Part shown: positions 24,107 to 32,299 of the stretch, one piece after another
Numbering within the stretch: position 1 is the stretch's first letter
Layout of the letters: each line of letters begins with the position of its first letter
NCBI RefSeq assembly: GCF_965221685.1
Contig: NZ_OZ244907.1
Source: Palauibacter sp022826685
GTDB lineage: Bacteria > Gemmatimonadota > Gemmatimonadetes > Palauibacterales > Palauibacteraceae
Length of the DNA: 64,000 bases
Direction: 5' to 3' (one strand)
Notes under the pieces: generated by a model
The model's database searches: none
What the model was told of the DNA's origin: nothing
What the model saw: only the letters and a program-made list of their open reading frames with translations
Translations under genes and position numbers: made by a program

Positions 24107-24738
24107 AAGTCGCGACGTACAGTTCCGACGGCACGGCGGGGGCCGAGCGGGCCCTGCCCGAGACGCCGTTCGACGGCGTGGTCAACGAAGATGTGCTCCA
24201 TCAGGTCGTCACCGCCGTGCTGGCGAACCGTCGACAGGGGACCGCATCGACGAAGACCCGCTCGACCGTTCGCGGAGGATCGCGGAAGCCCTGGCGGCAG
24301 AAGGGGACGGGACGTGCCCGCGCCGGCTCGATCCGGTCGGCGCTGTGGCGCGGCGGCTCGGTCGTCTTCGGCCCGCAGCCGCGCTCCTATCGCGTGCGCG
24401 TGCCGAGGCGGATCCGTCGGCTGGCGATCCGTTCCGCACTCAACACGAGAGCCATGAACGGCGACCTCGCGCTCATCGAGCCTCTGGGTTTCGATCCGCC
24501 GAAGACCCGGCACGTCGCCGCCCTGCTGGCCGGCATTGGCCGCGGCTCGGAGAACATCCTCTTCCTGACGGCGGGCCACAAACCCGACGTCCACCTGTCG
24601 GCCAGAAATCTGCCCGGCGTTCGCGTGCTCCCATGGGGAGAGGCGTCGGCGTACGACATCCTCTGGTCCGACCTGGTACTCGTCGAGTCGTCGGTCTTCG
24701 ATGCGGCAGGGGACTCCGCCGGGGAAGGTGAAGCATGA
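24103..24738 (+). CDS. rplD: 50S ribosomal protein L4
   Basis: L4 lines the exit tunnel and in E. coli also regulates the S10 operon. The 211-residue protein shows the tunnel-extended loop with TRSTVRGGSRKPWRQKGTGRAR and GPQPRSYRV. ATG 24103 overlaps the rplC stop by four bases, and its own stop overlaps rplW in the same way. Confidence 0.97.
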   Translation: MKVATYSSDGTAGAERALPETPFDGVVNEDVLHQVVTAVLANRRQGTASTKTRSTVRGGSRKPWRQKGTGRARAGSIRSALWRGGSVVFGPQPRSYRVRVPRRIRRLAIRSALNTRAMNGDLALIEPLGFDPPKTRHVAALLAGIGRGSENILFLTAGHKPDVHLSARNLPGVRVLPWGEASAYDILWSDLVLVESSVFDAAGDSAGEGEA

Positions 24739-25091
24739 CGCGCGCACCGAACGAGATCATCCTGCGTCCGCTCTTTACGGAGAAGACATCCACGAGCCTC
24801 CAGTCGGAGGGGACCGACGGGGTGGGACGACGTCTCCAGGCGCGCATCGACCTCGGCGAGGTGGAACCCCGTCCCAAGTACACCTTCGAGGTGGCGCCGG
24901 ACGCGAACAAGATCGAAATCCGCCGCGCCTTCGAGGCGATCTTCGAGGGAAGGCGGGTCACCTCCGTGCGCACGATGAACGTGCGGGGGAAGAAGAAGCG
25001 CATGGGGCGCACGATGGGCCGTCGACCGCACTGGAAGAAGGCGATCATCGAAGTTGCGGACGGTCCCGTCGATGTGCTGGAGGGAGCCTGA
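24735..25091 (+). CDS. rplW: 50S ribosomal protein L23
   Basis: L23 sits at the tunnel exit and docks trigger factor and SRP. The 118-residue protein begins MTRAPNEIILRPLFTEKT; the EVAPDANKIEIRRAFEAIF and VRTMNVRGKKKRMGR segments are diagnostic. It carries about 15 extra residues (SEGTDGVGRRLQARI region, about 23-40) compared with typical 95-100-residue L23, an insertion in the first beta region. ATG 24735 overlaps rplD. Confidence 0.96.
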   Translation: MTRAPNEIILRPLFTEKTSTSLQSEGTDGVGRRLQARIDLGEVEPRPKYTFEVAPDANKIEIRRAFEAIFEGRRVTSVRTMNVRGKKKRMGRTMGRRPHWKKAIIEVADGPVDVLEGA

Positions 25092-25094
25092 TCG

Positions 25095-25934
25095 ATGCCG
25101 ATTCGCAAGTTCAAGCCGGTCACGGCGGCCTCTCGATACCGCAGCGTATCGACTTTCGAGGAAATCACCCGCAGCGAGCCGGAAAGGTCGCTGACGGAGG
25201 GTCTGCCGAAGAAGTCCGGCCGCAACCATCACGGACATATCACGAGCCGGAGGCGCGGGGGCGGTCACAAGCGGCGTTACCGCCGCATCGACTTCAAGCG
25301 CAGGAAGGACGGCGTGCCCGGCGTCATCGCGGAGATCGAATACGATCCGAATCGCTCGGCCCGCATCGCGCTCATCCACTACGCGGACGGGGAGAAGCGC
25401 TACATCCTCCACCCGCGGGGTCTCGGTGTCGGTGACACCATCCTCTCCGGGTCCGGGATCGACCCGAACGTGGGCAACTGTCTGCCGCTCGGCGAGGTTC
25501 CGCTTGGGACGGTCGTACACGGCGTGGAACTCGCCCCCGGCAAGGGCGCGCAACTCGCCCGCTCGGCCGGCGCGTCGGTCCAGGTCGTCGCGAAGGAGCG
25601 GGGAACGGTCACCTTGCGGCTCCCCAGCACCGAGATGCGCATGGTGCCGGAATCGTGCCGGGCCACGGTGGGGCAGGTCGGCAACGTCGACCACGAACTC
25701 ATTCGCGCCGGAAAGGCGGGCCGCTCGAGGTGGAAGGGCCGGCGGCCCAAGGTGCGCGGCGTGGCGATGAATCCCGTGGACCATCCCCTCGGGGGCGGGG
25801 AGGGGCGCAGTTCCGGCGGTCGTCCGCCCGTGTCGCCGTGGGGCAAGCCGGAGGGTCGCAAGACGAGGAAGAAGCACAAGCCGAGCGACAAGCTGATCGT
25901 GCGCGGCCGCAAGCGCGGCAGGGCCACGAAGTAG
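25095..25934 (+). CDS. rplB: 50S ribosomal protein L2
   Basis: L2 is needed for subunit association and peptidyl transfer. The 279-residue protein has the SGRNHHGHITSRRRGGGHKRRYR segment split across an RNA-binding surface, and the C-terminal MNPVDHPLGGGEGRSSGGR motif with the conserved histidine. ATG 25095 lies three bases after rplW. The tail is strongly basic, as usual. Confidence 0.98.
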   Translation: MPIRKFKPVTAASRYRSVSTFEEITRSEPERSLTEGLPKKSGRNHHGHITSRRRGGGHKRRYRRIDFKRRKDGVPGVIAEIEYDPNRSARIALIHYADGEKRYILHPRGLGVGDTILSGSGIDPNVGNCLPLGEVPLGTVVHGVELAPGKGAQLARSAGASVQVVAKERGTVTLRLPSTEMRMVPESCRATVGQVGNVDHELIRAGKAGRSRWKGRRPKVRGVAMNPVDHPLGGGEGRSSGGRPPVSPWGKPEGRKTRKKHKPSDKLIVRGRKRGRATK

Positions 25935-25948
25935 GAGCGAGAGATCCG

Positions 25949-26233
25949 ATGCCGAGAAGCGTGAAGAAGGGACCGTACATCGATGAGAAGCTGCTCATGA
26001 AGGTGCAGCGGATGAACGATTCCGGAGACAAGTCGGTCATCAAGACATGGGCCCGGGCTTCGACCATCAGCCCGGACTTCGTCGGGCACACGCTCGCGGT
26101 GCACAACGGCAACAAGTTCATCCCGGTCTACGTGACGGAGAACATGGTGGGGCACAAGCTCGGAGAGTTCGCGACGACGCGGACATTCCGCGGGCACGCC
26201 GGTTCCACGCGAGACCGGAGGGGCAGAGTCTGA
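25949..26233 (+). CDS. rpsS: 30S ribosomal protein S19
   Basis: S19 pairs with S13 in the 30S head. The 94-residue protein starts at ATG 25949 with MPRSVKKGPYIDEKL and contains the ISPDFVGHTLAVHNGNKFIPV core and the LGEFATTRTFRGH tail, all diagnostic. The stop overlaps the rplV start (TGATG). Confidence 0.97.
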   Translation: MPRSVKKGPYIDEKLLMKVQRMNDSGDKSVIKTWARASTISPDFVGHTLAVHNGNKFIPVYVTENMVGHKLGEFATTRTFRGHAGSTRDRRGRV

Positions 26234-26583
26234 TGCAGGCGACAGCCAGGGCGAAGAACCTCGGCATGTCCGCCCGGAAGATGCGTCTGGTCATCGACCA
26301 GATTCGCGGGCGGGACATCAACGAGGCGTACGCTATCCTGCAATTCTCGAAGAAGAAGGCGGCACGCTCGATCGGAAAGCTGCTCCGTTCGGCCGTCGCC
26401 AATGCGGTCTACAGGGCGGACGAGGGCGGGGAGACGCTGGACGTGGACGAACTCTATGTGCGCGAGGCGTACGTCGACGAAGGCAGGACGCTTCGGCGCT
26501 GGCGAGCGCGCGCCTACGGCAGGGCGACCCCCCGGCTCAAGCGGAGCAGTCACGTGACGGTCGTCGTGGACACGAGAGACTAA
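26233..26583 (+). CDS. rplV: 50S ribosomal protein L22
   Basis: L22 lines the peptide exit tunnel near the macrolide site. The chosen ATG 26233 gives 116 residues, MQATARAKNLGMSARKMRLV. The long beta-hairpin has RRWRARAYGRATPRLKRSSH, and VTVVVDTRD ends the protein. The start overlaps the rpsS stop and its stop abuts rpsC (TAATG). Confidence 0.97.
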   Translation: MQATARAKNLGMSARKMRLVIDQIRGRDINEAYAILQFSKKKAARSIGKLLRSAVANAVYRADEGGETLDVDELYVREAYVDEGRTLRRWRARAYGRATPRLKRSSHVTVVVDTRD

Positions 26584-27272
26584 TGGGCCAGAAGACACAC
26601 CCGTACGGATTCAGGCTTGGCTCGGTCAAGCCGTGGCGGTCGCGCTGGTACGCACAGGGCAAGGAGTTTCCGAAGCTGCTCGCGGAAGACGAGAAGCTGC
26701 GGAAGTACCTGCAGGCGCGGCTCGGTCATGCGGCGATCGCCCAGGTGGAGATCGAGCGCAAGCCGTCCAAGATCGTCGTCACGATCCACACGGGTCGTCC
26801 CGGCGTCGTGATCGGCAAGCGCGGGGCCGAGGTCGACAAGCTGCGCGACGAACTCGCCCTGCTGACGGACGCGGAAGTTTCCGTCAACGTCGAGGAGATT
26901 CGCCGTCCGGAGACCCAGGCTCAACTCGTGGCGGACAACGTGGCCCACCAGTTGACGCAGCGGATCAGCTTCCGCCGCGCGATGAAGCGGGCCGTGCAGG
27001 CGGCGATGCGAGCGGGCGCCGGCGGCATCCGCATCCAGTGCGGCGGGCGGCTCGGCGGGGCCGAGATCGCGCGCTCGGAGGGCTATCACGAAGGGCGCGT
27101 GCCGCTGCACACGTTGCGCGCGGACATCGACTACGCGGAGCGACAGGCCCGGACGACGTTCGGTACGATCGGCGTGAAGGTGTGGATCTTCCACGGCGAG
27201 ATCGTGGAGGACCGCCGTGGTCAGACGTACACCGCGGGCGGGCGCCGCCGCGCGGGTCGCGGGCGAGGATAG
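26583..27272 (+). CDS. rpsC: 30S ribosomal protein S3
   Basis: S3 lines the mRNA entry channel. The 229-residue protein begins MGQKTHPYGFRLG, has the KH domain with RPGVVIGKRGAEVDKLR, and the C-terminal domain with GGRLGGAEIARSE. ATG 26583 shares its first base with the rplV stop. rplP follows six bases later. Confidence 0.98.
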   Translation: MGQKTHPYGFRLGSVKPWRSRWYAQGKEFPKLLAEDEKLRKYLQARLGHAAIAQVEIERKPSKIVVTIHTGRPGVVIGKRGAEVDKLRDELALLTDAEVSVNVEEIRRPETQAQLVADNVAHQLTQRISFRRAMKRAVQAAMRAGAGGIRIQCGGRLGGAEIARSEGYHEGRVPLHTLRADIDYAERQARTTFGTIGVKVWIFHGEIVEDRRGQTYTAGGRRRAGRGRG

Positions 27273-27278
27273 AGACAG

Positions 27279-27689
27279 ATGCTGCAACCGAAGCGGATCA
27301 AGTACCGGAAACAGCAGAAGGGGCGCATGCGCGGCGCCGCGCATCGCGGCAACAAGGTCTCGTTCGGCGACTACGCGCTTCAGGCCGTGGAACCGGGCTG
27401 GATCACGAACCGTCAGATCGAAGCCGCTCGAGTCGCCATGACGCGGCACATCAAGCGTGGCGGAAAGGTCTGGATCCGCATCTTTCCGGACAAGCCGCTC
27501 ACGCAGAAACCCGCGGAGACCCGGATGGGGAAGGGTAAGGGGAACCCCGAGTACTGGGTCGCGCCGGTGAAGCCGGGTCGGGTGATGTTCGAGATCGAGG
27601 GAGTCGACATCGAACTCGCGCGGCGGGCAATGCAGTTGGCGTCGGCGAAGCTTCCGGTCAAGACACGCTTTCTGGAGCGGGAGGACTAG
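27279..27689 (+). CDS. rplP: 50S ribosomal protein L16
   Basis: L16 contacts A-site tRNA and is required for late 50S assembly. The 136-residue protein starts MLQPKRIKYRKQQKGRMRG and contains KPAETRMGKGKGNPEYWVA, the universally conserved loop with the arginine hydroxylation site in some bacteria. ATG 27279. The next gene, rpmC, starts directly after the stop. Confidence 0.98.
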   Translation: MLQPKRIKYRKQQKGRMRGAAHRGNKVSFGDYALQAVEPGWITNRQIEAARVAMTRHIKRGGKVWIRIFPDKPLTQKPAETRMGKGKGNPEYWVAPVKPGRVMFEIEGVDIELARRAMQLASAKLPVKTRFLERED

Positions 27690-27905
27690 GTGTCGCTTGA
27701 CGCGATGGAGATTCGCGAATTCACCGACGAGGAACTCGCCGAGGAACTCGCCCGCGCGAAGGACGAAATCGCTCGTCTGCGCTACCGGGCCGCGTTCGAG
27801 GAACTGGAGAACCCGTCGCTCCTGAAGACGTTGCGTCGCGAGATCGCGCGACTGAAGACCGTGCAGGTCGAACGGGCGCGTAGCGAGGAGAATCAGGTTG
27901 GCTGA
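27690..27905 (+). CDS. rpmC: 50S ribosomal protein L29
   Basis: L29 is a small two-helix protein at the tunnel exit. GTG 27690 directly follows the rplP stop with GGGAGG seven bases upstream, giving 71 residues; ATG 27705 is an alternative start giving MEIREFTDEELAEEL, a more usual L29 N-terminus. The ARLKTVQVERARSE tail matches the family. It overlaps rpsQ by eight bases. Confidence 0.93.
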   Translation: MSLDAMEIREFTDEELAEELARAKDEIARLRYRAAFEELENPSLLKTLRREIARLKTVQVERARSEENQVG

Positions 27906-28167
27906 TCAATCGGCGACGAAGGGCCGGCGCAAGGTTCGGCTTGGAACGGTCGTGAGCGACCGCATGGAAAAGACCGTCGTGGTGTCCGTCGAGCGGCGAC
28001 TCGCGCACCCGCTGTACGGCAAGCAGGTAAGCCGCGGGAAGCGGTACCAGGCACACGACGAAGAGAACGAATATCGGGTGGGTGACGTGGTGCGGATCGA
28101 GGAGACTCGTCCGCTCTCCAAGCTCAAGCGCTGGCGCGTGCTCGAGCTGGTCCAGCGTCCCGAGTAA
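27898..28167 (+). CDS. rpsQ: 30S ribosomal protein S17
   Basis: S17 is a primary 16S rRNA-binding protein with an OB fold. The 89-residue protein uses TTG 27898, with GAGGAG nine bases upstream and no suitable ATG before RKVRLGTVVSDRMEKTVVV. HPLYGKQVSRGKRY and GDVVRIEETRPLSK are diagnostic. The start overlaps rpmC. Confidence 0.96.
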   Translation: MADQSATKGRRKVRLGTVVSDRMEKTVVVSVERRLAHPLYGKQVSRGKRYQAHDEENEYRVGDVVRIEETRPLSKLKRWRVLELVQRPE

Positions 28168-28182
28168 CGGGGGCACGACGAG

Positions 28183-28551
28183 ATGATTCAGCAGGAATCG
28201 ATGGTCCGTATCGCGGACAATTCCGGTGCCCGCCGGGCTCTCTGCATTCGAGTCCTCGGCGGGTCGCGCCGCCGGTACGCCCGCGTGGGCGACGTGATCG
28301 TCGCGACGATCAAGGACGCGACCCCGCACGGGAACGTGAAGAAGGGACAGGTGGTTCGGGCGGTCGTCGTGCGAACGGCAAAGGAGAGCCGGCGGCGCGA
28401 CGGCAGTTACATCCGCTTCGACGAAAACGCGGCGGTGATCATCAACGACGCGGGAGAGCCGACCGCCACACGTATCTTCGGGCCGGTGGCGCGTGAACTC
28501 CGCGAGAAGAGATTCATGAAGATCGTGTCGCTTGCCCCCGAAGTGATCTAG
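28183..28551 (+). CDS. rplN: 50S ribosomal protein L14
   Basis: L14 lies at the subunit interface and binds L19. The 122-residue protein starts MIQQESMVRIADNSGARRA, with KKGQVVRAVVVRT and the GPVARELREKRFMKIVSLAPEVI split motif at its end. Length is standard. It opens the rplN-rplX-rplE group and shows no unusual residues. Confidence 0.98.
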   Translation: MIQQESMVRIADNSGARRALCIRVLGGSRRRYARVGDVIVATIKDATPHGNVKKGQVVRAVVVRTAKESRRRDGSYIRFDENAAVIINDAGEPTATRIFGPVARELREKRFMKIVSLAPEVI

Positions 28552-28594
28552 CGGCCGCGGGCCGCGAGGTGTCGCACGAGGATCTGAACCGAAG

Positions 28595-28942
28595 ATGACA
28601 CGCAAGAAACTGCACATGAGAGCCGGAGACACGGTCCGGGTGATCGCGGGCAACTTTGTCGGCGCCCAGGGCCAGGTGCTGCGCACGATCCCTTCGCGGG
28701 GACTCGTCGTGGTGCAGGACGTGAACATGCGCAAGCATCACAAGCGTCCCGTGGCCAACGCGAAGGGCGGGGTCACCGAAGGCGGCATCGTGACCTACGA
28801 AGAGCCGATCAGCGCTTCGAACGTGATGCTCGTGTGTCCCCAGTGCGACGAGCCGTCGCGGATACGCCGCCAACGCGATGCGGACGGCACGATCGAGCGG
28901 ATCTGCAAGCGCTGTGACGACCCCATCCCGACGGCGGGCTAG
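28595..28942 (+). CDS. rplX: 50S ribosomal protein L24
   Basis: L24 starts 50S assembly and sits by the tunnel exit. The 115-residue protein has the KOW motif (GDTVRVIAGNFVGAQGQV, about 11-28) and VNMRKHHKRP. The C-terminal half carries two CxxC pairs, Cys81/Cys84 and Cys104/Cys107, a probable zinc ribbon. ATG 28595 lies 43 bases after rplN. Confidence 0.97.
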   Translation: MTRKKLHMRAGDTVRVIAGNFVGAQGQVLRTIPSRGLVVVQDVNMRKHHKRPVANAKGGVTEGGIVTYEEPISASNVMLVCPQCDEPSRIRRQRDADGTIERICKRCDDPIPTAG

Positions 28943-28948
28943 AGAAAG

Positions 28949-29524
28949 ATGAGTTCGGAAAACGGAAAGCCGCGGCTGCGGAAACACTACGAGGACACGG
29001 TCCGGGCGAAGCTTGCCGATACCTTCGGCTTCGCGAACCCGCACCAGATCCCCAGGCTCGAGAAGATCGTGATCAACGCCGGGCTCGGCGAAGGGAAGGA
29101 CAATCCGAGGCTGATCGAGTCCGCCTCGAACGAGATCGCGGTGATCAGCGGCCAGCGGCCCGTCGTGACGCGGGCGCGGAACTCGATCTCGAACTTCGGT
29201 CTGCGTGAAGGCATGCCGATCGGGACGATGGTGACGCTTCGCGGTGCCCGCATGTACGAGTTCCTCGATCGGTTCATCAGCACGGCCGTGCCCCGAATCA
29301 GGGACTTCAGGGGGTTCAAGAGCCGGGCGTTCGATGGACGCGGCAACTATACGGTAGGAATCCGGGAGCAGATGGTCTTCGCGGAAGTCGATTACGACGA
29401 GATCGTCAAGATTCACGGGCTCAACATCACGTTTGTCACGACGACCAACCGGGACGACGAGGCACTCGTCCTGCTTCGCGAGATGGGTATGCCGTTTCGC
29501 GATGAGGTTCCGGTCGTCATCTAG
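28949..29524 (+). CDS. rplE: 50S ribosomal protein L5
   Basis: L5 binds 5S rRNA and contacts P-site tRNA. The 191-residue protein contains PRLEKIVINAGLGEG, GQRPVVTRARNSISNFGLREG and DFRGFKSRAFDGRGNY, all family signatures, and ends FRDEVPVVI. ATG 28949 follows AGAGAAAG six bases after rplX. Confidence 0.98.
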   Translation: MSSENGKPRLRKHYEDTVRAKLADTFGFANPHQIPRLEKIVINAGLGEGKDNPRLIESASNEIAVISGQRPVVTRARNSISNFGLREGMPIGTMVTLRGARMYEFLDRFISTAVPRIRDFRGFKSRAFDGRGNYTVGIREQMVFAEVDYDEIVKIHGLNITFVTTTNRDDEALVLLREMGMPFRDEVPVVI

Positions 29525-29538
29525 CGGGAAGAGGCTGA

Positions 29539-29724
29539 ATGGCAAAGACAGCACTGATCGTGAAGGCGAACCGCAAGCCGAAGTTCAGTTCGCGCAAGGT
29601 GCGGCGCTGCTATCGCTGCGGCCGGCCCCGCGCCTACATGAGGAAGTTCGGTTTGTGCCGGATCTGTTTCCGGGAGCAGGCGCTCCGCGGAGAGATCCCG
29701 GGCGTTCGGAAAGCGAGTTGGTGA
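29539..29724 (+). CDS. rpsN: 30S ribosomal protein S14, zinc type
   Basis: The 61-residue length and CxxC pairs at Cys24/Cys27 and Cys40/Cys43 mark the short zinc-binding form of S14 rather than the 100-residue zinc-independent form. It ends GEIPGVRKASW as expected. S14 helps assemble the 30S head. It lies in the usual place between rplE and rpsH. Confidence 0.98.
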   Translation: MAKTALIVKANRKPKFSSRKVRRCYRCGRPRAYMRKFGLCRICFREQALRGEIPGVRKASW

Positions 29725-29725
29725 G

Positions 29726-30124
29726 ATGAGCATGACCGATCCGATCGCGGACATGCTGACGCGCATCCGCAACGCCGGCCGAGCCGGACACCGTCGCGTC
29801 GACATCCCGCTCTCGAAGATCAAGATCGAGATCGCCAGGATCCTGGCGGAGAACCATTTCGTTCGCGGCTACAAGGTGCTCGACGACGATCGGCACGGCC
29901 GTCTGCGCGTGTATCTCAAGTACACGTCGGACGAGCGGCCCGTGATTCGGCTGCTCGAACGCGTGTCGAAACCGGGCCTCAGGAAGTACGTCGACGCGAA
30001 CTCGATCCCCAAGGTTCGGGCCGGGATGGGGATCGCGATCATGTCGACATCGAACGGATTGATGACGGACCGCGACGCCCGTCGGCAGCATGTCGGCGGG
30101 GAGATCATCGCGAGAATCTACTAG
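29726..30124 (+). CDS. rpsH: 30S ribosomal protein S8
   Basis: S8 binds the central domain of 16S rRNA and is the spc-operon repressor in E. coli. The 132-residue protein starts MSMTDPIADMLTRIRNAG and ends with the STSNGLMTDRDARRQHVGGE motif. ATG 29726 lies one base after the rpsN stop. Confidence 0.98.
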   Translation: MSMTDPIADMLTRIRNAGRAGHRRVDIPLSKIKIEIARILAENHFVRGYKVLDDDRHGRLRVYLKYTSDERPVIRLLERVSKPGLRKYVDANSIPKVRAGMGIAIMSTSNGLMTDRDARRQHVGGEIIARIY

Positions 30125-30177
30125 CGGGGCTGCCGGGAGTCGGTGCCGGCGGTCGCCCCCGCGAGGGAGCAGATAGC

Positions 30178-30720
30178 GTGTCGAGAATCGGAAAGCTGCC
30201 AATCCCCGTGCCGGACGGCGTCGAGGTGAGGATCGATGGCGCGCATGTGACGGTGAAGGGCCCTCGGGGTGCGCTCGAGCGGTCGTTCGACCCCGATATG
30301 GAGATCACGCAGTCCGAGGGTGCGGTGTCCGTGAAACGTGCCTCCGATGAGGCGCGGCACCGGGCTCTGCACGGACTCACGCGGTCCCTGATCGCCAACA
30401 TGGTCACGGGCGTGTCCCAGGGGTACGAGAAGCGTTTGGAGATCCACGGCGTCGGATACCGGGCGGAACAGAAGGGCGGCACCGTCGTGTTCAGCGTCGG
30501 GTACAGCCATACGGTCACCGTCGAACCTCCGGAGGGCATCACGTTGAGCGTCGAGTCGCCGACGCTGGTCAAGGTGTCGGGGAACGACAAGGAGAAGGTC
30601 GGGCAGATGGCGGCGGAGATCCGCGCGATCCGACCGCCCGAACCGTACAAGGGGAAGGGCATCCGCTACGTGGGCGAGTACGTGCGCCGCAAGGCCGGCA
30701 AGGCGACGGCCACAGCCTGA
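30178..30720 (+). CDS. rplF: 50S ribosomal protein L6
   Basis: L6 is located near the sarcin-ricin loop. The 180-residue protein begins MSRIGKLPIPVPDGV, a standard L6 start, read from GTG 30178 with GAGGGAG nine bases upstream. The C-terminal signature IRPPEPYKGKGIRYVGE is intact. A 53-base gap separates it from rpsH. Confidence 0.97.
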   Translation: MSRIGKLPIPVPDGVEVRIDGAHVTVKGPRGALERSFDPDMEITQSEGAVSVKRASDEARHRALHGLTRSLIANMVTGVSQGYEKRLEIHGVGYRAEQKGGTVVFSVGYSHTVTVEPPEGITLSVESPTLVKVSGNDKEKVGQMAAEIRAIRPPEPYKGKGIRYVGEYVRRKAGKATATA

Positions 30721-30746
30721 GCGGCAGACCAGACAGAGGGAAGACG

Positions 30747-31124
30747 ATGGACATCAGGGGGCGGACGAAACAGAGGCATCGGCTGCGGACGCGTCGACAC
30801 GCCCGGATCAAGAAGAAGATCCGGGGAACGGCCGGCCGGCCGCGTCTCGTTGTGTTCCGAAGTCTGCGGCATCTCGAGGGCCAACTGGTGGACGACGATC
30901 GCGGCATTACGCTGCTCGGCGTCTCGACACTCGCCGGCACGGACGGCGATGCCGGGGAACGCTCCGGCAAGGTCGCCGACGCTTATCTTGCGGGCAGGAC
31001 ACTTGCGGAGAAGGCGGTCGCGGCCGACGTGGGCGAGATCGTGTTCGACCGCGGCGGGTATCCCTATCACGGCCGCGTTCGGGCGTTTGCCGAAGGCGCC
31101 CGCGACGGCGGTCTCCGCTTCTAA
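30747..31124 (+). CDS. rplR: 50S ribosomal protein L18
   Basis: L18 binds 5S rRNA. The 125-residue protein has a basic N-terminus (QRHRLRTRRHARIKKKIRG), the RPRLVVFRSLRHLEGQLVDD strand region and the C-terminal FDRGGYPYHGRVRAFAEGARDGGL motif (split here for length). ATG 30747. It is followed by rpsE after 12 bases. Confidence 0.97.
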   Translation: MDIRGRTKQRHRLRTRRHARIKKKIRGTAGRPRLVVFRSLRHLEGQLVDDDRGITLLGVSTLAGTDGDAGERSGKVADAYLAGRTLAEKAVAADVGEIVFDRGGYPYHGRVRAFAEGARDGGLRF

Positions 31125-31136
31125 CGAGAGGGCTTC

Positions 31137-31658
31137 ATGGCAAGAGGGGGAAAACGGCGCGACGACGGTGACAACTTCAAGGAGAACGTCATCTTCATCA
31201 ATCGCGTCTCGAAGGTCGTAAAAGGCGGCCGCCGCTTTTCGTTCACCGCGCTCGTGGCGGTCGGCGACGGGCAGGGCCGTGTCGGCATGGCTCTCGGCAA
31301 GGCGAACGAGGTTGCCGAGGCGATCCGCAAGGGGTTCGAGCAGGCGCGTCAGGCCATGGTCGTCGTGCCGATCGTGAACGGGACCATCCCTCACGAAATC
31401 CTCGGGCGCCACGGCGCGGGCCGGGTGCTGCTCAAGCCCGCCGGTCCGGGAACCGGCGTCATCGCCGGCGGTCCGGTCCGTGCGGTACTCGAGTGCGCCG
31501 GCGTGCAGGACATCCTCACGAAGAGCCTCGGCACGAACAATCCTCTCAACATCGTTCGCGCCACGATGAGCGGACTGCAGGATCTGGTCACGCCGGAGCA
31601 GGTTGCGGCCGAACGCGGGGTGGATGTCGCCACGATCCGGGAGGCCATGCGTGGGTGA
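31137..31658 (+). CDS. rpsE: 30S ribosomal protein S5
   Basis: S5 affects decoding accuracy. The 173-residue protein shows ENVIFINRVSKVVKGGRRFSF with the double-stranded RNA-binding region, GKANEVAEAIRKG, and the C-terminal GSxNPxN-like GTNNPLNIVRATMSGL. ATG 31137. It overlaps rpmD by eight bases at its 3' end. Confidence 0.98.
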   Translation: MARGGKRRDDGDNFKENVIFINRVSKVVKGGRRFSFTALVAVGDGQGRVGMALGKANEVAEAIRKGFEQARQAMVVVPIVNGTIPHEILGRHGAGRVLLKPAGPGTGVIAGGPVRAVLECAGVQDILTKSLGTNNPLNIVRATMSGLQDLVTPEQVAAERGVDVATIREAMRG

Positions 31659-31845
31659 GCGGCTGAGGATTCGTCAGGTGAAGAGTGGTCTCGGAGCGCA
31701 GCGCAAGCAGCGCGACACGCTTCGGGCCCTCGGCCTCAAGCACCACCAGGACCAGGTGGTGCAGCCGGACAACCGCGCGATACGCGGGATGATCCACGCG
31801 GTGGCGCATCTCGTCGAAGTCGAGGAGGTCGGACAAGATGGCTGA
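31651..31845 (+). CDS. rpmD: 50S ribosomal protein L30
   Basis: L30 is a small, non-universal 50S protein. GTG 31651 overlaps the end of rpsE, with GGGAGG eight bases upstream, and gives 64 residues: MGERLRIRQVKSGLGAQRKQ. The GLKHHQDQVVQPDNRAIRGM segment matches the L30 core, and VAHLVEVEEV the last strand. It overlaps rplO by eight bases. Confidence 0.95.
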   Translation: MGERLRIRQVKSGLGAQRKQRDTLRALGLKHHQDQVVQPDNRAIRGMIHAVAHLVEVEEVGQDG

Positions 31846-32296
31846 ACGCGAGCGGATCGGGCTCGACAATCTCTCTCCGCCCCGCGGTTCGAAGTCCTCG
31901 GCGAAACGTCGCGGCCGCGGTCACGGGTCCGGCTCGGGCAAGACCTCGGGACGCGGCCACAAGGGCCAGAAGTCGCGGAGTGGCGCGTCGATCCCGGCGT
32001 GGTTCGAGGGCGGCCAGATGCCGCTCTACCGGCGTACGCCCAAGCGGGGATTCAAGCCGCACCGGCGAACCGAGTGGCACATCGTCAATCTCTCGGAACT
32101 GGATCGCGTGGAGGGCAGCGGGATCGATCCCGGCACACTTCGCGCGAGCGGCGTCATCCGCGGAACGGACCGTCCCGTGAAGATCCTCGGGCGCGGAGAC
32201 GTCGGGCGAGCGGTCGATGTGCGCGCGCACGCCTTCAGCGCCTCGGCCCGTGAGAAGATCGAGGCGGCCGGCGGCACCGCCCAGGTCATCGAGTAA
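31838..32296 (+). CDS. rplO: 50S ribosomal protein L15
   Basis: L15 is a late-assembly 50S protein. The 152-residue protein has the glycine/arginine-rich N-terminal extension (KRRGRGHGSGSGKTSGRGHK) and the globular C-terminal domain with KILGRGDV and VDVRAHAFSASAREKIEAAGG (two parts). ATG 31838 overlaps rpmD. secY follows three bases later. Confidence 0.97.
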   Translation: MAERERIGLDNLSPPRGSKSSAKRRGRGHGSGSGKTSGRGHKGQKSRSGASIPAWFEGGQMPLYRRTPKRGFKPHRRTEWHIVNLSELDRVEGSGIDPGTLRASGVIRGTDRPVKILGRGDVGRAVDVRAHAFSASAREKIEAAGGTAQVIE

Positions 32297-32299
32297 GGG